From: Bacteroidales bacterium UBA4814
GTDB taxonomy: Bacteria; Bacteroidota; Bacteroidia; Bacteroidales; UBA7960
Assembly (NCBI GenBank): GCA_002402465.1
Contig: DHFW01000030.1
Location: forward strand, 82,604 to 146,603
DNA length: 64,000 nucleotides
Direction: 5' to 3'
Position 1 is the stretch's first letter; each line of letters opens with the position of its first letter. Below are positions 9,949 to 19,662 of this stretch, piece by piece. The notes under the pieces were generated by a model. It saw nothing but the letters and a program-made list of their open reading frames with translations, had not been told where the DNA came from and made no database searches. The position numbers and the translations under genes are program-made.

Positions 9949-12339
9949 CTACAGGCTTGTTAGAATTTCAAAACTGTTGGGTGCGAGGGTCAGACTTAAA
10001 GTGTTTCCGTTGATGCGGTATTCAGCTCCAAAATTTTCAAGATAAGCGGAGTTTGCCAGGTGAGCCGGCAGCTCAAGGCTTATGGTTTGGGGCTCGCGGC
10101 TTTTATTGAACACCACCAGTGCGTGTTGTCCGAAATAAGAGCGGGCGTATGCATAGGCCGTTTCGCTGGCCAGCAAGGTGCGGAAGTCGCCAAAAACAAA
10201 GGCCAGGTGGTTGCTTCTCAGGCTGGTGAGTGTTGCTGTTGTTTCTTTCAGTTCTTTTTCCCTGTCGCTCAGGTTCTCAAATTTCATTGGGCGGCGGCTG
10301 TCGGGGTCGCCGGCACCGGGAATTCCGATTTCATCGCCATAATAAATGACGGGAATTCCGGGGATGGTCATGATGAAAGCGGTGAGCGAGGCCAACTTGT
10401 CGTAACCAACATCATCGCCCACGCCCACGTTGCGGCTCCAGCCTGCCTCAATATGGTCTTCATCGAAGCGCAGGCCGCCCCCGGCCAGCGAGATAAAGCG
10501 GGCCATATCGTGGTTTCCGGTAATGTTGCCCATCATATTGATGAAGCCATATTGGTTGAATGTCTGGTGAATGGAAAAATCGAGCATGCTGAATGGCACT
10601 TCATCAATGGCAAAGGTCGAGCGGGCATCAAAATACAAGTTGAAGTCGAACTGTCCGTCGAGCAGGCCGCTGCCCACATAGCTGCCGATCAACTCGCGGT
10701 TGCCAAAGGTCTCGCCGATCTGGAACAGGCGATTGTTTTCAGGCATCATATGCTCTTCCTTTAGTTTTTTTGTAAGGGCCCGCCAAAACTCCAGCGGAAT
10801 ATGCTTGGTGGCGTCGTGCCTGAAACCATCCAGGTTGAATTCTTTGATCCAAAAGAATGCGCTGTCGGCCATGGTTTTGATAACCTCAGGTTTTGAAAAA
10901 TCGAGGCTGGGCAAAAAGTCATCGAACCAGGTGGTGAGGCGGTGTTCGTCCCATAATCTGAGATTCCTTCTTCCGTCGGGCAGGTTCAGTTCGGTGGCCC
11001 AGTCGGGGTTGGCCTTTATCAGGGGGTTTTCCTGGTGTACGTGGTTCGACACGAAGTCGAGCATCACGCTGATGTTGTGTCGGTGGGCGGTTTCGACCAT
11101 GCGCCGCATGGCCTGCTCATCGCCAAAGCGATGGTCAACGGTAGTGAGGGTTATTGGCCAGTAGCCGTGGTAGCCGGTATATTTGCGGTGTGGGGCCGGA
11201 TACTCACGGTAAGCTTCGTAGGGGTTTTGCGTAATGGGCGAAAGCCAAATGGTATTGATGCCAAGGCGCTCAAAATAGCCGTCTTCAATTTTTTGGGTTA
11301 TACCCTCAAGGTCGCCCCCGAAAAAGTTGGCCCGAGGAGCCACCTCCGGGTCGATAACCGGATCGTCGTTATCCGGATTGCCATTGTTAAAGCGGTCCAC
11401 CATCATAAAATACAGTATGGTTTTCTCCTTGTCCTGGCGGGTAAGTTCGGAGGCATAGAGCACCGGGTGGCCGTTTTGCAACGGGATGAGCAAGTCGTTG
11501 GAGGGTCCGTGTTCGTTGTAGGCCCTGATGCGCAGGTAGCTGCGTTCTTGTTTTACGGCATCGCCGGGAATAAAAACATGCAGGTTGTTTCCCTGGCGCG
11601 ATACGTTCTGTCGTGGCAAGCGGAAGTTGTTCCAGAACACCAGTATGTCTTCGGCCTGGTTTTCGAAGCCCAGGCTAATGTTGAAATTGCTGTAAGATTC
11701 GGGAAACAAGTGGGGGGTGAGGCTGCGATCGATGCCGGGTATGGTGAGCAAAGAGTTGAACCCCCCGGCATTGTTGTCGACCAGCACAGGGTTGGTGGGG
11801 TCGGTCATGCTGCGGCCGTTTGCCACCAGCTGGTAGTGATAGGCGCCCGGATTAATATCGAGCCTGGCTTGCCAGAGGCCGTCGATAAGGGTAAGTGGTA
11901 ATTCGGCCCAGCCGGTCATGTCGCCCCGAAGCAACACTTCCCTAAAACGCTGCCCCTGGGGGTCGAAAACAAACTGATAGCGTTGTTTCTGGCTTTTTTC
12001 CACAAAAATACTATACCCCTTTTGTCCGAGCCAAACCTGCATTTCTGAAATAAAGGGAATTTCTTTTGTGAGCGCAACAATCTTCAGGTTAGCCTTATCG
12101 TCCGACAGCAAAAATTTCAGCCCCGGGCTACCTGTTACCGAGTCGATTGCGGGTAGTGAGGCCTGAAGAAAATAATCGGAAAGCCATACCATGGTAGTGT
12201 CGCCGTCAAGCCTTACGGCTGAGGCCAAACCATAAATATCTTGCCCTTCCGGGAAAAGGCTGGCTGGTTTTGTTTCGCAGCCTGCCATGGCAATGGCAGC
12301 AATAGCCGCAAGCAGCAAAATGGTCTTCTTCATACGCAT
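9949..12339 (-). CDS. GH13 cyclomaltodextrinase/neopullulanase-like amylase lipoprotein
   Basis: The 796-residue protein begins with a lipoprotein signal (IAMAGCE, Cys near residue 20). About 290 residues of N-terminal beta domains follow, including one with features of a starch-binding or E-set fold (GAYHYQLVANG). The GH13 barrel starts near residue 300 with YFMMVDRFNNGNPDNDD. Catalytic regions are DFVSNHVH, LDGFRHDATKHI (nucleophile Asp), FQIGETFGN (acid/base Glu) and GNITGNHDMAR. A C-terminal beta domain closes the protein. The VDRFNNGNPDND motif and N-terminal domain place it near cyclomaltodextrinase/neopullulanase and SusA-type enzymes. It is 15 bases after the tyrS stop and 2 bases before mgsA. 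Confidence 0.92.
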   Translation of the reverse strand: MRMKKTILLLAAIAAIAMAGCETKPASLFPEGQDIYGLASAVRLDGDTTMVWLSDYFLQASLPAIDSVTGSPGLKFLLSDDKANLKIVALTKEIPFISEMQVWLGQKGYSIFVEKSQKQRYQFVFDPQGQRFREVLLRGDMTGWAELPLTLIDGLWQARLDINPGAYHYQLVANGRSMTDPTNPVLVDNNAGGFNSLLTIPGIDRSLTPHLFPESYSNFNISLGFENQAEDILVFWNNFRLPRQNVSRQGNNLHVFIPGDAVKQERSYLRIRAYNEHGPSNDLLIPLQNGHPVLYASELTRQDKEKTILYFMMVDRFNNGNPDNDDPVIDPEVAPRANFFGGDLEGITQKIEDGYFERLGINTIWLSPITQNPYEAYREYPAPHRKYTGYHGYWPITLTTVDHRFGDEQAMRRMVETAHRHNISVMLDFVSNHVHQENPLIKANPDWATELNLPDGRRNLRLWDEHRLTTWFDDFLPSLDFSKPEVIKTMADSAFFWIKEFNLDGFRHDATKHIPLEFWRALTKKLKEEHMMPENNRLFQIGETFGNRELIGSYVGSGLLDGQFDFNLYFDARSTFAIDEVPFSMLDFSIHQTFNQYGFINMMGNITGNHDMARFISLAGGGLRFDEDHIEAGWSRNVGVGDDVGYDKLASLTAFIMTIPGIPVIYYGDEIGIPGAGDPDSRRPMKFENLSDREKELKETTATLTSLRSNHLAFVFGDFRTLLASETAYAYARSYFGQHALVVFNKSREPQTISLELPAHLANSAYLENFGAEYRINGNTLSLTLAPNSFEILTSL

Positions 12340-12354
12340 TCCCTTTCGTTTTTG

Positions 12355-13629
12355 TTATCTGGCCTGAACCAGGTAATAATTCTTTTTGCCTCGTTGTACC
12401 AGGATGTGGCGGTTGTTGATCAGCTGGGCCGTGCTTACAACAAATTCGTCGTTTACCTTTTCCTTGTTTATGCTTATGGAGCCTTCCTTCAGCATGCGGC
12501 GGGCTTCGCCCTTGCTCTGGGTAATGGCGGTTTTTTCCGCAAGGAAATCAATAACTCCAATGCCGGCGTTCAGTTCGCTTTTTTCCACCTCTAACATAGG
12601 AACGCCGTCGAAAACTGAAAGCAATACTTGCTCGGGAAGCTTTTTCAGGGTCTCGGTGGTGCCTTTTCCAAAAAGGATTTCTGAGGCTTCCACTGCCGTG
12701 TCGTATTCTGCCTGGCCATGTACCCTTATGGTGATGTCTTTGGCCAGGGCTTTTTGAAGCAGCCTGAGGTGGGGCGCCCGGCGGTGCTCCAGCGTCATGG
12801 CTTCAATTTCCTGGCGGCTGAAAAGGCTGAATATCTTTATGTAGCGCTCGGTATCCTCGTCGGAGCAGTTTAGCCAGAACTGATAAAAGTGGTAAGGCGA
12901 AGTGTATCGGGCATCGAGCCATACATTGCCTTTCTCAGTTTTTCCAAACTTGCTGCCATCGGCCTTGGTTATGAGCGGGCATACCAGGGCAAATGCCTCG
13001 CCCCCTGTTTTGCGGCGTATCAGCTCCGTGCCGGTGGTAATGTTGCCCCACTGATCGGATCCGCCCATCTGCAGCTTGCAGTTTTTGGTGTTGAACAGGT
13101 GAAGGTAATCGTAGCCCTGTACCAGCTGGTAAGTAAACTCTGTAAAAGATAGGCCCGTTTCCAGCCGTTTCTTAACCGAGTCCTTGGCCATCATGTAATT
13201 GACCGTAAGGTGCTTGCCCACTTCGCGTAAAAAGCCCAGGAAGCTGAATTCCTTCATCCAGTCGTAATTGTTTACGATTTCTGCCCGGTTTTCGCCGGTT
13301 TCGAAATCCAGAAACTTCAGCAACTGCTGTTTTATGGCCTCCACATTGTGGCGCAGCACCTCTTCCGACAACAGGTTACGCTCTTCGCTCTTGCCGCTGG
13401 GGTCACCAATCATGCCGGTGGCACCACCCACCAGTGCCAGGGGCTTGTGCCCCGCCAGCTGCAGGTGCTTCAGCATCATTATGCTTACCAAGTGGCCTAT
13501 ATGCAGGGAGTCGGCAGTGGGGTCAATGCCCACATAAGCCGTTGTCATTTCTTTTTGCAGTTGTTCTTCCGTTCCTGGCATGATGTCGTGTATCATGCCC
13601 CGCCACCTCAGTTCCTCAACAAAATTCAT
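12355..13629 (-). CDS. tyrS: Tyrosine-tRNA ligase
   Basis: This 424-residue class I synthetase charges tRNA-Tyr. Visible are the HIGH-type motif [13 protein letters not shown], the tyrosine pocket (MVNY-like stretches, [20 protein letters not shown]), the KMSKS-equivalent KFGKTEKGN and a C-terminal S4 RNA-binding domain (about 355-424). I chose the ATG at 13629 because it gives [12 protein letters not shown], the usual N-terminus; an upstream in-frame codon at 13695 would add 22 residues unlike the family. A -7 promoter element lies about 54 bases upstream. The amylase gene begins only 15 bases after its stop. Confidence 0.95.
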   Translation of the reverse strand: MNFVEELRWRGMIHDIMPGTEEQLQKEMTTAYVGIDPTADSLHIGHLVSIMMLKHLQLAGHKPLALVGGATGMIGDPSGKSEERNLLSEEVLRHNVEAIKQQLLKFLDFETGENRAEIVNNYDWMKEFSFLGFLREVGKHLTVNYMMAKDSVKKRLETGLSFTEFTYQLVQGYDYLHLFNTKNCKLQMGGSDQWGNITTGTELIRRKTGGEAFALVCPLITKADGSKFGKTEKGNVWLDARYTSPYHFYQFWLNCSDEDTERYIKIFSLFSRQEIEAMTLEHRRAPHLRLLQKALAKDITIRVHGQAEYDTAVEASEILFGKGTTETLKKLPEQVLLSVFDGVPMLEVEKSELNAGIGVIDFLAEKTAITQSKGEARRMLKEGSISINKEKVNDEFVVSTAQLINNRHILVQRGKKNYYLVQAR

Positions 13630-13957
13630 CAGTAAGGTATTATTTATTTGAATTACAAACGTCTGGTCTTTTTTCAGAAAAACAAAATTAAGCAATATGA
13701 CTGAATTTTCAGGGCTCTTTTATGGCTTTTAGCAAAGGAAAAAATTCGCAAACGATTGCGATTCATGTTTTTCTGAATTTTCCCGAAATTCCCTTCCGCA
13801 AAAATGAACTTCTTACAAATCGATGCTCCCGTTTTTCATTTTGCCCGAAAAGGCTTTCCTTTGCAGGGTTGAATGCAGAGGTTTTTTTAAAGCATTTGGG
13901 AAGAACAAACAGGCACCCTGCTTGTTATTTTTGAACCATCAAAAAAATTTTTTCAAT
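13630..13957. promoter_or_regulatory. Divergent intergenic region, tyrS promoter element
   Basis: This 328-base spacer separates tyrS (-) from the reductase gene (+). On the minus strand TAATTTTG (plus-strand 13683-13690) fits the TAnnTTTG -7 consensus for tyrS. A small palindrome, TCGCAA-ACGA-TTGCGA, sits at 13746-13761 and may be an operator. No protein-coding stretch is convincing; an upstream in-frame extension of the reductase (from 13823) does not resemble the family. Confidence 0.45.
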
Positions 13958-14977
13958 ATGATTTTAGTAACTGGGGGTACCGGATTGGTTGGTTCGCACC
14001 TGCTTTTTGAGCTAGCTTCAAAAGGGCATAAAGTACGGGCCATCATGCGCGATAAAGGCCGGCTGGGCATGGTTCAGAAGCTTTTTGATTGGTATAATCC
14101 TGCAAAGGCTGATGAGCTTTTTCGCTGCATTGAATGGGTTGAAGGCGATGTGAACGACATCTTTAGCCTGAAGGAAGCCCTTGATGGGGTTAAAACGGTT
14201 TATCACTGTGCCGCCATGGTTTCTTTTCTGCCGGTTGACCGCCAGCAAATGATGAAAGTAAACGTGAATGGTACGGCCAACCTGGTTAATGTCAGCCTTG
14301 CGCAGGGCGTGGAGAAGTTTTGCCACTGCAGCAGTGTGGCTTCACTGGGTCAGCCCGAAGAAGGCAAACCCACGGTGGAGTCGCTGGTATGGAAAACCTC
14401 TTCGAAAAACTCATGGTATTCAATAAGCAAATATGGTGCTGAGCGTGAAGTGTGGCGCGGATCGGAAGAAGGCCTGCCGGTGGTTATAGTTAACCCTTCC
14501 ATAATTGTTGGCCCTGGTGACACCTCCCGCTCCAGCGCACAGCTTTACCAGTCGGTTAAAAACGGCCTGAAGTTTTATACTAAAGGGGTTACAGGCTTTG
14601 TTGATGCCCGGGATGTGGCTTCAGCCATGGTGCAACTCACCCAAAGCGACATCATAAATGAACGCTTTATCCTGAGCAGCGAGAATCTTCAGTACCGGCA
14701 AGTCTTTGATTATTTTGCCGCCTTTGCCGGGGTTAAGCCTCCAAAGTATTATGCCAGCCCCATTATGAGCGAGCTAGCATGGCGCCTGGAGAAGATGCGC
14801 AGCCTGCTAACCGGCAAAAAGCCGCTCATTACCCGTGAAACCGCCCGCAACGCCAATAATATCAGGCTTTTTTCGAGTGAGAAGATACAGAAAGCGATAG
14901 GTTTTAAATTCAGGCCGATAGAGGAGGCTGCTCGAAACACGGCGGGTTTTTACCTAAAATTTCCGGAACTGTTGTAA
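13958..14977 (+). CDS. NAD(P)-dependent epimerase/dehydratase, dihydroflavonol-reductase-like
   Basis: The 339-residue protein is an extended short-chain dehydrogenase. It has the Rossmann motif VTGGTGLVGSHL at the N-terminus, CAAMVSF after the fourth strand, a Ser in HCSSVASLG and the catalytic pair in YSISKYGAE (YxxxK). This pattern is that of dihydroflavonol-4-reductase-like bacterial reductases acting on keto or hydroxy groups of sugars, lipids or sterol-like compounds; the substrate is not known. The start is the ATG at 13958, which puts the nucleotide-binding loop at the very N-terminus as usual. A weak hairpin (GGGTGC at 14993-14998 with GCACCC at 15011-15016) follows. Confidence 0.88.
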   Translation: MILVTGGTGLVGSHLLFELASKGHKVRAIMRDKGRLGMVQKLFDWYNPAKADELFRCIEWVEGDVNDIFSLKEALDGVKTVYHCAAMVSFLPVDRQQMMKVNVNGTANLVNVSLAQGVEKFCHCSSVASLGQPEEGKPTVESLVWKTSSKNSWYSISKYGAEREVWRGSEEGLPVVIVNPSIIVGPGDTSRSSAQLYQSVKNGLKFYTKGVTGFVDARDVASAMVQLTQSDIINERFILSSENLQYRQVFDYFAAFAGVKPPKYYASPIMSELAWRLEKMRSLLTGKKPLITRETARNANNIRLFSSEKIQKAIGFKFRPIEEAARNTAGFYLKFPELL

Positions 14978-15132
14978 TTCAGCCATCGCCCCGGGTGCTA
15001 TATTCGCCTGGCACCCCGGTGCTACTGTTGGATGGCCCTTCGGGCAAAAGGCCTACGCTCATACCCTCTGATTTTCACGCTTTCTTATCCTCTCGCTTTG
15101 CTTGCTAGTCTTATCCTGCCTGCTGCCGTTAA

Positions 15133-16785
15133 TTACTGCCGCTCTTTTCCCATCCATTTCCGCGAAAGCATGGCCAGCAGTAAGAGTATGCTGAAGAAAA
15201 CAGCCATTTTTCCTGCCACATTTCCCTGCAGGGCGTAATAAGTGAGGCGATAATTCTGGTTTACACTTTCGCGGATGGCGGTTTGCTGCCACCATTGGGT
15301 TTTTTTCAGCACCTGCCCTTTCTGGTCGATAAACGACGAGATGCCTGTGCTGGCAGCTCTTACCACAGGCTTGCGCAGCTCAATGGCCCTGAGGCGGGCA
15401 TATTCGTGATGCTGCCGATGTCCCGGAGTTTTGCGCCACCAGCCATCGTTGGTGAGTACGAAAATGAGGCCTGCTCCACGGCGGGCATATTCGCTCATAT
15501 AGTCGCCGTATATCGACTCGTAGCAAATGACCGGGGCCACCACCGGTTCGCCTGCTTCAGCCCGAAACACCTCCCGATGAGGCTGTGTGCCCATGCTGCC
15601 TGCAGTGCCGCCCAGGGCAGAAACAAGCTTGCCTATGGGTTTTAATACCGTAAAAAATGGCATACGCTCAATGCCCGGCACCAGCTTCGATTTGTGGTAA
15701 TGGTCGAAGGCGCCTTGCTGTCCGATAAATACTGCCGAGTTGAACACATCGTAATGGTTTCCGGTTCCAGCCACAGGCCTGGCGGTGCGCGATGCACTTT
15801 GTCCATCTTCGTAAAGCTGGTAGGTAAAACTACCGCTGACCCAGCTGAGTTGTGGATGAATGAAAAGAAACTCCCGGATCAGGTTTACGCCCCCGTTCAA
15901 ATCTGTTTGATGCAACCAGACGCCTTCGGGCAAGCTAGCCTCGGGCGAAGCCACAAAACGGGTTCTGGGGCTAATTTCCTGATGGGCCAAGGCCACCATG
16001 GTTTCTATCCTTTTGGCTGCTTCGGTGGGTGTTTGTGCCGGCTGATATGGGTCGTAGGAAGGCTGCACAATAACAACCTCCACCGGGTCGGGGTTTTCAG
16101 TATAGCGAGCATGCATTGCGAGCGAAAGAAGAAGCGGTGCTGCAAAGGTAATGGCCGTCAAAACACCAAACCAGCGGACTCTTTTTGCCTTGGCACCGGG
16201 GCTGCGCAACTCCTTGATCAGCGTAAAAAGCAAAATGTTGACCAGCAATACCCAGATGGCTCCTCCCGCGGTGCCCGTGTATTCGTACCACTGCACCCAG
16301 CGCGGCCAGGCGGCAAACACATTGCCCAGGTCGAGCCAGTTCCAGCTCAGGTCCCATTTCGAATGCAGATATTCGAAACTCAACCAGAAAAATACTACCG
16401 GAAGCACACCCTGGTGCTTCGGAAGCATGCGCCTCCACACATGCATGAGCCACCAGGGTATGGCCATAAAAAGGGAGTTGAGCACAACGGCCGTAATCAT
16501 GCCTGGAACAGTGGCAAAAACAATCCACCAGGTGGTGAGCAGGTTCCAGACAAAAAAAGCCAGCCAGGCATGCATGAAAAAGTCAACGCTGCGGCGATGG
16601 CTGCGCTCACCGAACATCTGGCTTTCGACCATTAGCAAAGGCAGCAATGCAACAAAAGCCAACACGGGCAGGCCCCTGGCTGGCCAGCTGGCGGCAAGCA
16701 ACAGCCCGCTGGCCAGGCTGAGCAATATAAGCCGATGCTTTTTGATAAATACTGGTAAGGCCATTTGTGTGGTTTTTTTAGGCAA
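15133..16785 (-). CDS. lnt: Apolipoprotein N-acyltransferase
   Basis: This 550-residue inner-membrane enzyme adds the third acyl chain to the N-terminal Cys of lipoproteins. About six to seven N-terminal membrane helices (residues 15-220) precede a nitrilase-like periplasmic domain (about 235-500) and a final helix near 520-540. The catalytic triad is visible: Glu in ASPEASLPEG, Lys in KSKLVPGIERMPF, and Cys in PVICYESIYGDY. Length is slightly above the usual 500-520. Several lipoproteins in this window (8009, 9949, 43810, 45198) are possible clients. Confidence 0.93.
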   Translation of the reverse strand: MPKKTTQMALPVFIKKHRLILLSLASGLLLAASWPARGLPVLAFVALLPLLMVESQMFGERSHRRSVDFFMHAWLAFFVWNLLTTWWIVFATVPGMITAVVLNSLFMAIPWWLMHVWRRMLPKHQGVLPVVFFWLSFEYLHSKWDLSWNWLDLGNVFAAWPRWVQWYEYTGTAGGAIWVLLVNILLFTLIKELRSPGAKAKRVRWFGVLTAITFAAPLLLSLAMHARYTENPDPVEVVIVQPSYDPYQPAQTPTEAAKRIETMVALAHQEISPRTRFVASPEASLPEGVWLHQTDLNGGVNLIREFLFIHPQLSWVSGSFTYQLYEDGQSASRTARPVAGTGNHYDVFNSAVFIGQQGAFDHYHKSKLVPGIERMPFFTVLKPIGKLVSALGGTAGSMGTQPHREVFRAEAGEPVVAPVICYESIYGDYMSEYARRGAGLIFVLTNDGWWRKTPGHRQHHEYARLRAIELRKPVVRAASTGISSFIDQKGQVLKKTQWWQQTAIRESVNQNYRLTYYALQGNVAGKMAVFFSILLLLAMLSRKWMGKERQ

Positions 16786-16862
16786 TAAAAGTAAGGAAAA
16801 TTGATGGGTTTGGCCCGGCAGGTATGGTTTAACGTTTTTTTAACCAAAATCGGGGTTTAAAC

Positions 16863-16893
16863 TTTGTTTAAAACATCTATTTCTCTAATTTTG
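16863..16893 (+). promoter_or_regulatory. Bacteroidota-type promoter for the TetR gene
   Basis: TTTG at 16863-16866 and TAATTTTG at 16886-16893 are separated by 19 bases, matching the -33/-7 arrangement of Bacteroidota housekeeping promoters. The expected transcription start lies about 15 bases before the ATG at 16915, giving a short leader. Confidence 0.7.
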
Positions 16894-16914
16894 GGACGCA
16901 AAACTATACTATTC

Positions 16915-17529
16915 ATGGCCAAGAGCAAAAATACCGAACAAAAAATTTTCGATGCAGCCACCGAGCTATTTCTCGAAAAAGGGGTGGACCGTACTTCCGT
17001 GCGCGAAATTGCCAACAAAGCGGGTATCAACCTGGCTCTAATGAATTATTACTTCCGCTCCAAAGAGAATCTTTTCGATGCCATCTTTACCATGCTGGTA
17101 AAGAAAAACACCCGTAATCTGATCAAGATTCTCGATAGTGACCTTGGCCTTGAAGAAAAGATCAGGAAGTATGTGGAGGCTTATATCGATATGCTCACCG
17201 ATAACCCGTTGCTGGTTTCTTTTGTTATGGCCATAGTGCACCGCAGCCAGGAGCGCATTATCCAAATGAAGGCCATCAGCAGCCTTTACAGCACTTCGAA
17301 ATTTGCCCAGCAGATTTTCGATGAAAGCAAAAAAGGCCACATTAAGCCCACCAGCCCTACTCAGCTTTTTGTCGATATGCTGTCGCTGATTACCTTTCCC
17401 TTTGCCATAAAGCTGCTCATTATGGACAAAAACAATTATGACGAGGCGCAATTCAGAGAGTTTATGGAAGAGCGCAAGCAGCGTATTCCCGATTTGCTGC
17501 TGATGAGCATAAAAAAGGAAGGGGAATAA
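16915..17529 (+). CDS. TetR/AcrR-family transcriptional regulator
   Basis: The 204-residue protein has an N-terminal helix-turn-helix (about 7-55: EQKIFDAATELFLEKGVDRTSVREIANKAG, then MNYYFRSKENLFDAIF) and an all-helical ligand-binding region. The start at ATG 16915 (MAKSKNTEQ) matches family spacing and the promoter; the frame could be extended to 16864 but that lies within the promoter. It stands between divergent lnt and convergent queG, so its targets are not indicated by an operon partner. The ligand is unknown. Confidence 0.92.
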   Translation: MAKSKNTEQKIFDAATELFLEKGVDRTSVREIANKAGINLALMNYYFRSKENLFDAIFTMLVKKNTRNLIKILDSDLGLEEKIRKYVEAYIDMLTDNPLLVSFVMAIVHRSQERIIQMKAISSLYSTSKFAQQIFDESKKGHIKPTSPTQLFVDMLSLITFPFAIKLLIMDKNNYDEAQFREFMEERKQRIPDLLLMSIKKEGE

Positions 17530-17538
17530 AAGCCGGGC

Positions 17539-18492
17539 TTACTTGTCCGTCCGGCCACCTGCCGCATCGATATTATCCCTGAGCTTTTCGAATTTTATCC
17601 TGGACAAGGGCGACTTTGGTTTTTTGACCAGCCGGTTAAAAGATGCTTTGTCAATATTTTCCCAGTTATCATCACTCCAATTTCTCACAAATGTCAGGGC
17701 ATTCAGTGCTGATTCGCCGGTTGGTTCAGTAAATCGGTTGTGAGGGCAAACATCCTGGCAAATGTCGCATCCAAAAATTCGTCCCTGCATTTTTTTTCTG
17801 AATTCTACGGGTATCCTGTCTTTTAGTTCGATGGTCAGGTAAGAAATGCAGCGTCGGGCATCAAGCAGCTTTGGTGCCACAAAGGCTCCGGTAGGGCAGG
17901 CATCAATACAACGGCGGCAGTTTCCGCAGAAATCTTTTTCGAAAGGGGTATCCGGCCTAAGTTCAATATTGGTGATGAGTTCTCCTAAAAAGAGAAAACT
18001 TCCCTTTCGGGGAATGATCAGGCAGCCGTTTTTGCCTGTCCAGCCTAGTCCGGCCTGCACGGCCCAGGCTCTTTCGAGCACGGGGGCGCTATCGGTAAAT
18101 ACCCTGCCTTGGTGCTGAGGGGCCAGCTCCTTCAGTCTTTCCTCAAGTTTCCTTAGTTTTTCTTTTATAATGAAATGATAGTCAATGCCATAAGCATATT
18201 TTGAAACAAGATAGGAAGCATCGGGGTTTTGCTGTTCTGTCGGGAAGTAATTCATGGCCACTACGATCACCGAGCGGGCACCTTCTACCAGCATGCGCGG
18301 GTCAAGGCGTTTCTCCAAATGATTTTCCATATAGGCCATGGCTCCGTGCATGCCTTCTTTGAGCCATTTCTTAAGGGGAGTTTCGTGGGCGTGGAGTTTT
18401 TCGGCCGTTGCCACACCACAGGCCGTGAAACCCAGTTGCAGGGCTTCTTGCTTTATGATGTCGGTAATCTCTTGTGTGCTGGGGCCTTGCAT
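17539..18492 (-). CDS. queG: Epoxyqueuosine reductase
   Basis: The 317-residue protein carries out the last step of queuosine synthesis, reducing epoxyqueuosine in tRNA with cobalamin and two 4Fe-4S clusters. The clusters are bound by CGNCRRCIDACPTGAF and CDICQDVCPHN. The N-terminal cobalamin-binding half includes GTAVAMNYFP-like VVAMNYFPTE, and YGIDYHFIIKEKL and the catalytic-Asp region FTDSAPVLERAWA are typical. It lacks the C-terminal HEAT repeats of the long form, which is common in this phylum. It is 10 bases downstream of ruvB and probably cotranscribed. Confidence 0.94.
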   Translation of the reverse strand: MQGPSTQEITDIIKQEALQLGFTACGVATAEKLHAHETPLKKWLKEGMHGAMAYMENHLEKRLDPRMLVEGARSVIVVAMNYFPTEQQNPDASYLVSKYAYGIDYHFIIKEKLRKLEERLKELAPQHQGRVFTDSAPVLERAWAVQAGLGWTGKNGCLIIPRKGSFLFLGELITNIELRPDTPFEKDFCGNCRRCIDACPTGAFVAPKLLDARRCISYLTIELKDRIPVEFRKKMQGRIFGCDICQDVCPHNRFTEPTGESALNALTFVRNWSDDNWENIDKASFNRLVKKPKSPLSRIKFEKLRDNIDAAGGRTDK

Positions 18493-18502
18493 AGGCGGCT
18501 GA

Positions 18503-19528
18503 TTAATCGAACAGGGTGCCCGAACCGGGTGCCTTTATGCGGCCCAGGTGCTGATAAGCGCGGGCTGTGGCTTCGCGGCCCCGAGGAGTGCGCATGATAT
18601 ATCCTTCCATGATCAGAAAGGGCTCATACACCTCTTCAATGGTGCCGGCATCTTCGCCCACCGCTGTAGCCACGTTGTTCAGCCCTACGGGGCCTCCCTT
18701 AAACTTGTCGATGATGGTACTCAGGATTTTGTTGTCCATCTCATCCAGGCCGTATTTGTCTACGTTGAGGGCGCTAAGCCCATAGTGCGCTATTTCGATG
18801 CCGATGCTGCCATTGCCTTTTATCTGGGCAAAGTCGCGTACGCGGCGAAGCAGTGCGTTGGCAATACGCGGGGTGCCGCGGCTGCGGCCTGCTATTTCGC
18901 GGGCAGCCTCTTCGGTAATACTTACACGCAGTATGCCGGCCGAGCGCTTCACGATGGTGGTGAGCAGGGTGGCATCGTAATAGTTGAGGCGCGAGTTGAT
19001 GCCAAAGCGTGCGCGCAGGGGCGAGGTAAGCAGGCCCGAACGGGTGGTGGCCCCGATAAGGGTAAACGGGTTCAGGCTGATTTGCACGCTGCGGGCGTTG
19101 GGGCCCGTTTCGATCATGATGTCGATCTTGAAATCTTCCATGGCCGAGTACAGATATTCCTCTACTACAGGGCTCAGACGATGTATCTCATCAATGAAAA
19201 GCACGTCGTGGGGCTCCAGGTTGGTAAGCAAACCGGCCAGGTCGCCGGGCTTGTCTAAAACAGGTCCGGAGGTAACTTTTATGCCCACACCCATCTCGTT
19301 GGCAATTATGTTGGCCAGGGTGGTTTTTCCCAGCCCGGGCGGGCCATGCAAAAGCACATGGTCCAGGGCTTCACCGCGTTTTCGTGCCGCACCCACAAAT
19401 ACCTTCAGGTTTTCTACCACCCCATGCTGCCCCGTAAAGCTCGAAAAGCTGCCGGGCCGGAGGGCGTTTTCAAATTCCTTCTCGGCAGGGCTTAGTTGGC
19501 TGCCATCAGGGTCGAGGTGGGTATTCAT
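18503..19528 (-). CDS. ruvB: Holliday junction branch-migration ATPase RuvB
   Basis: This 341-residue AAA+ motor drives branch migration with RuvA. It shows the RuvB N-terminus ([12 protein letters not shown]), Walker [12 protein letters not shown], Walker [10 protein letters not shown], sensor 1 [18 protein letters not shown] and the C-terminal winged helix (about 265-335, with [15 protein letters not shown]). Length is normal. It heads a two-gene run with queG. ruvA and ruvC are not in the window. Confidence 0.96.
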   Translation of the reverse strand: MNTHLDPDGSQLSPAEKEFENALRPGSFSSFTGQHGVVENLKVFVGAARKRGEALDHVLLHGPPGLGKTTLANIIANEMGVGIKVTSGPVLDKPGDLAGLLTNLEPHDVLFIDEIHRLSPVVEEYLYSAMEDFKIDIMIETGPNARSVQISLNPFTLIGATTRSGLLTSPLRARFGINSRLNYYDATLLTTIVKRSAGILRVSITEEAAREIAGRSRGTPRIANALLRRVRDFAQIKGNGSIGIEIAHYGLSALNVDKYGLDEMDNKILSTIIDKFKGGPVGLNNVATAVGEDAGTIEEVYEPFLIMEGYIMRTPRGREATARAYQHLGRIKAPGSGTLFD

Positions 19529-19662
19529 GGAGTGCTTTTTTTGTCTGATTGATAACGTGCAAATTTAATGATTTAATCGGATGCAGCCCAATGCAGTTCA
19601 GATGAGCCATTCTTTAAAATGCATACAATTATTTTTTAACTTTACTTCTTTGAAATCCCAGT

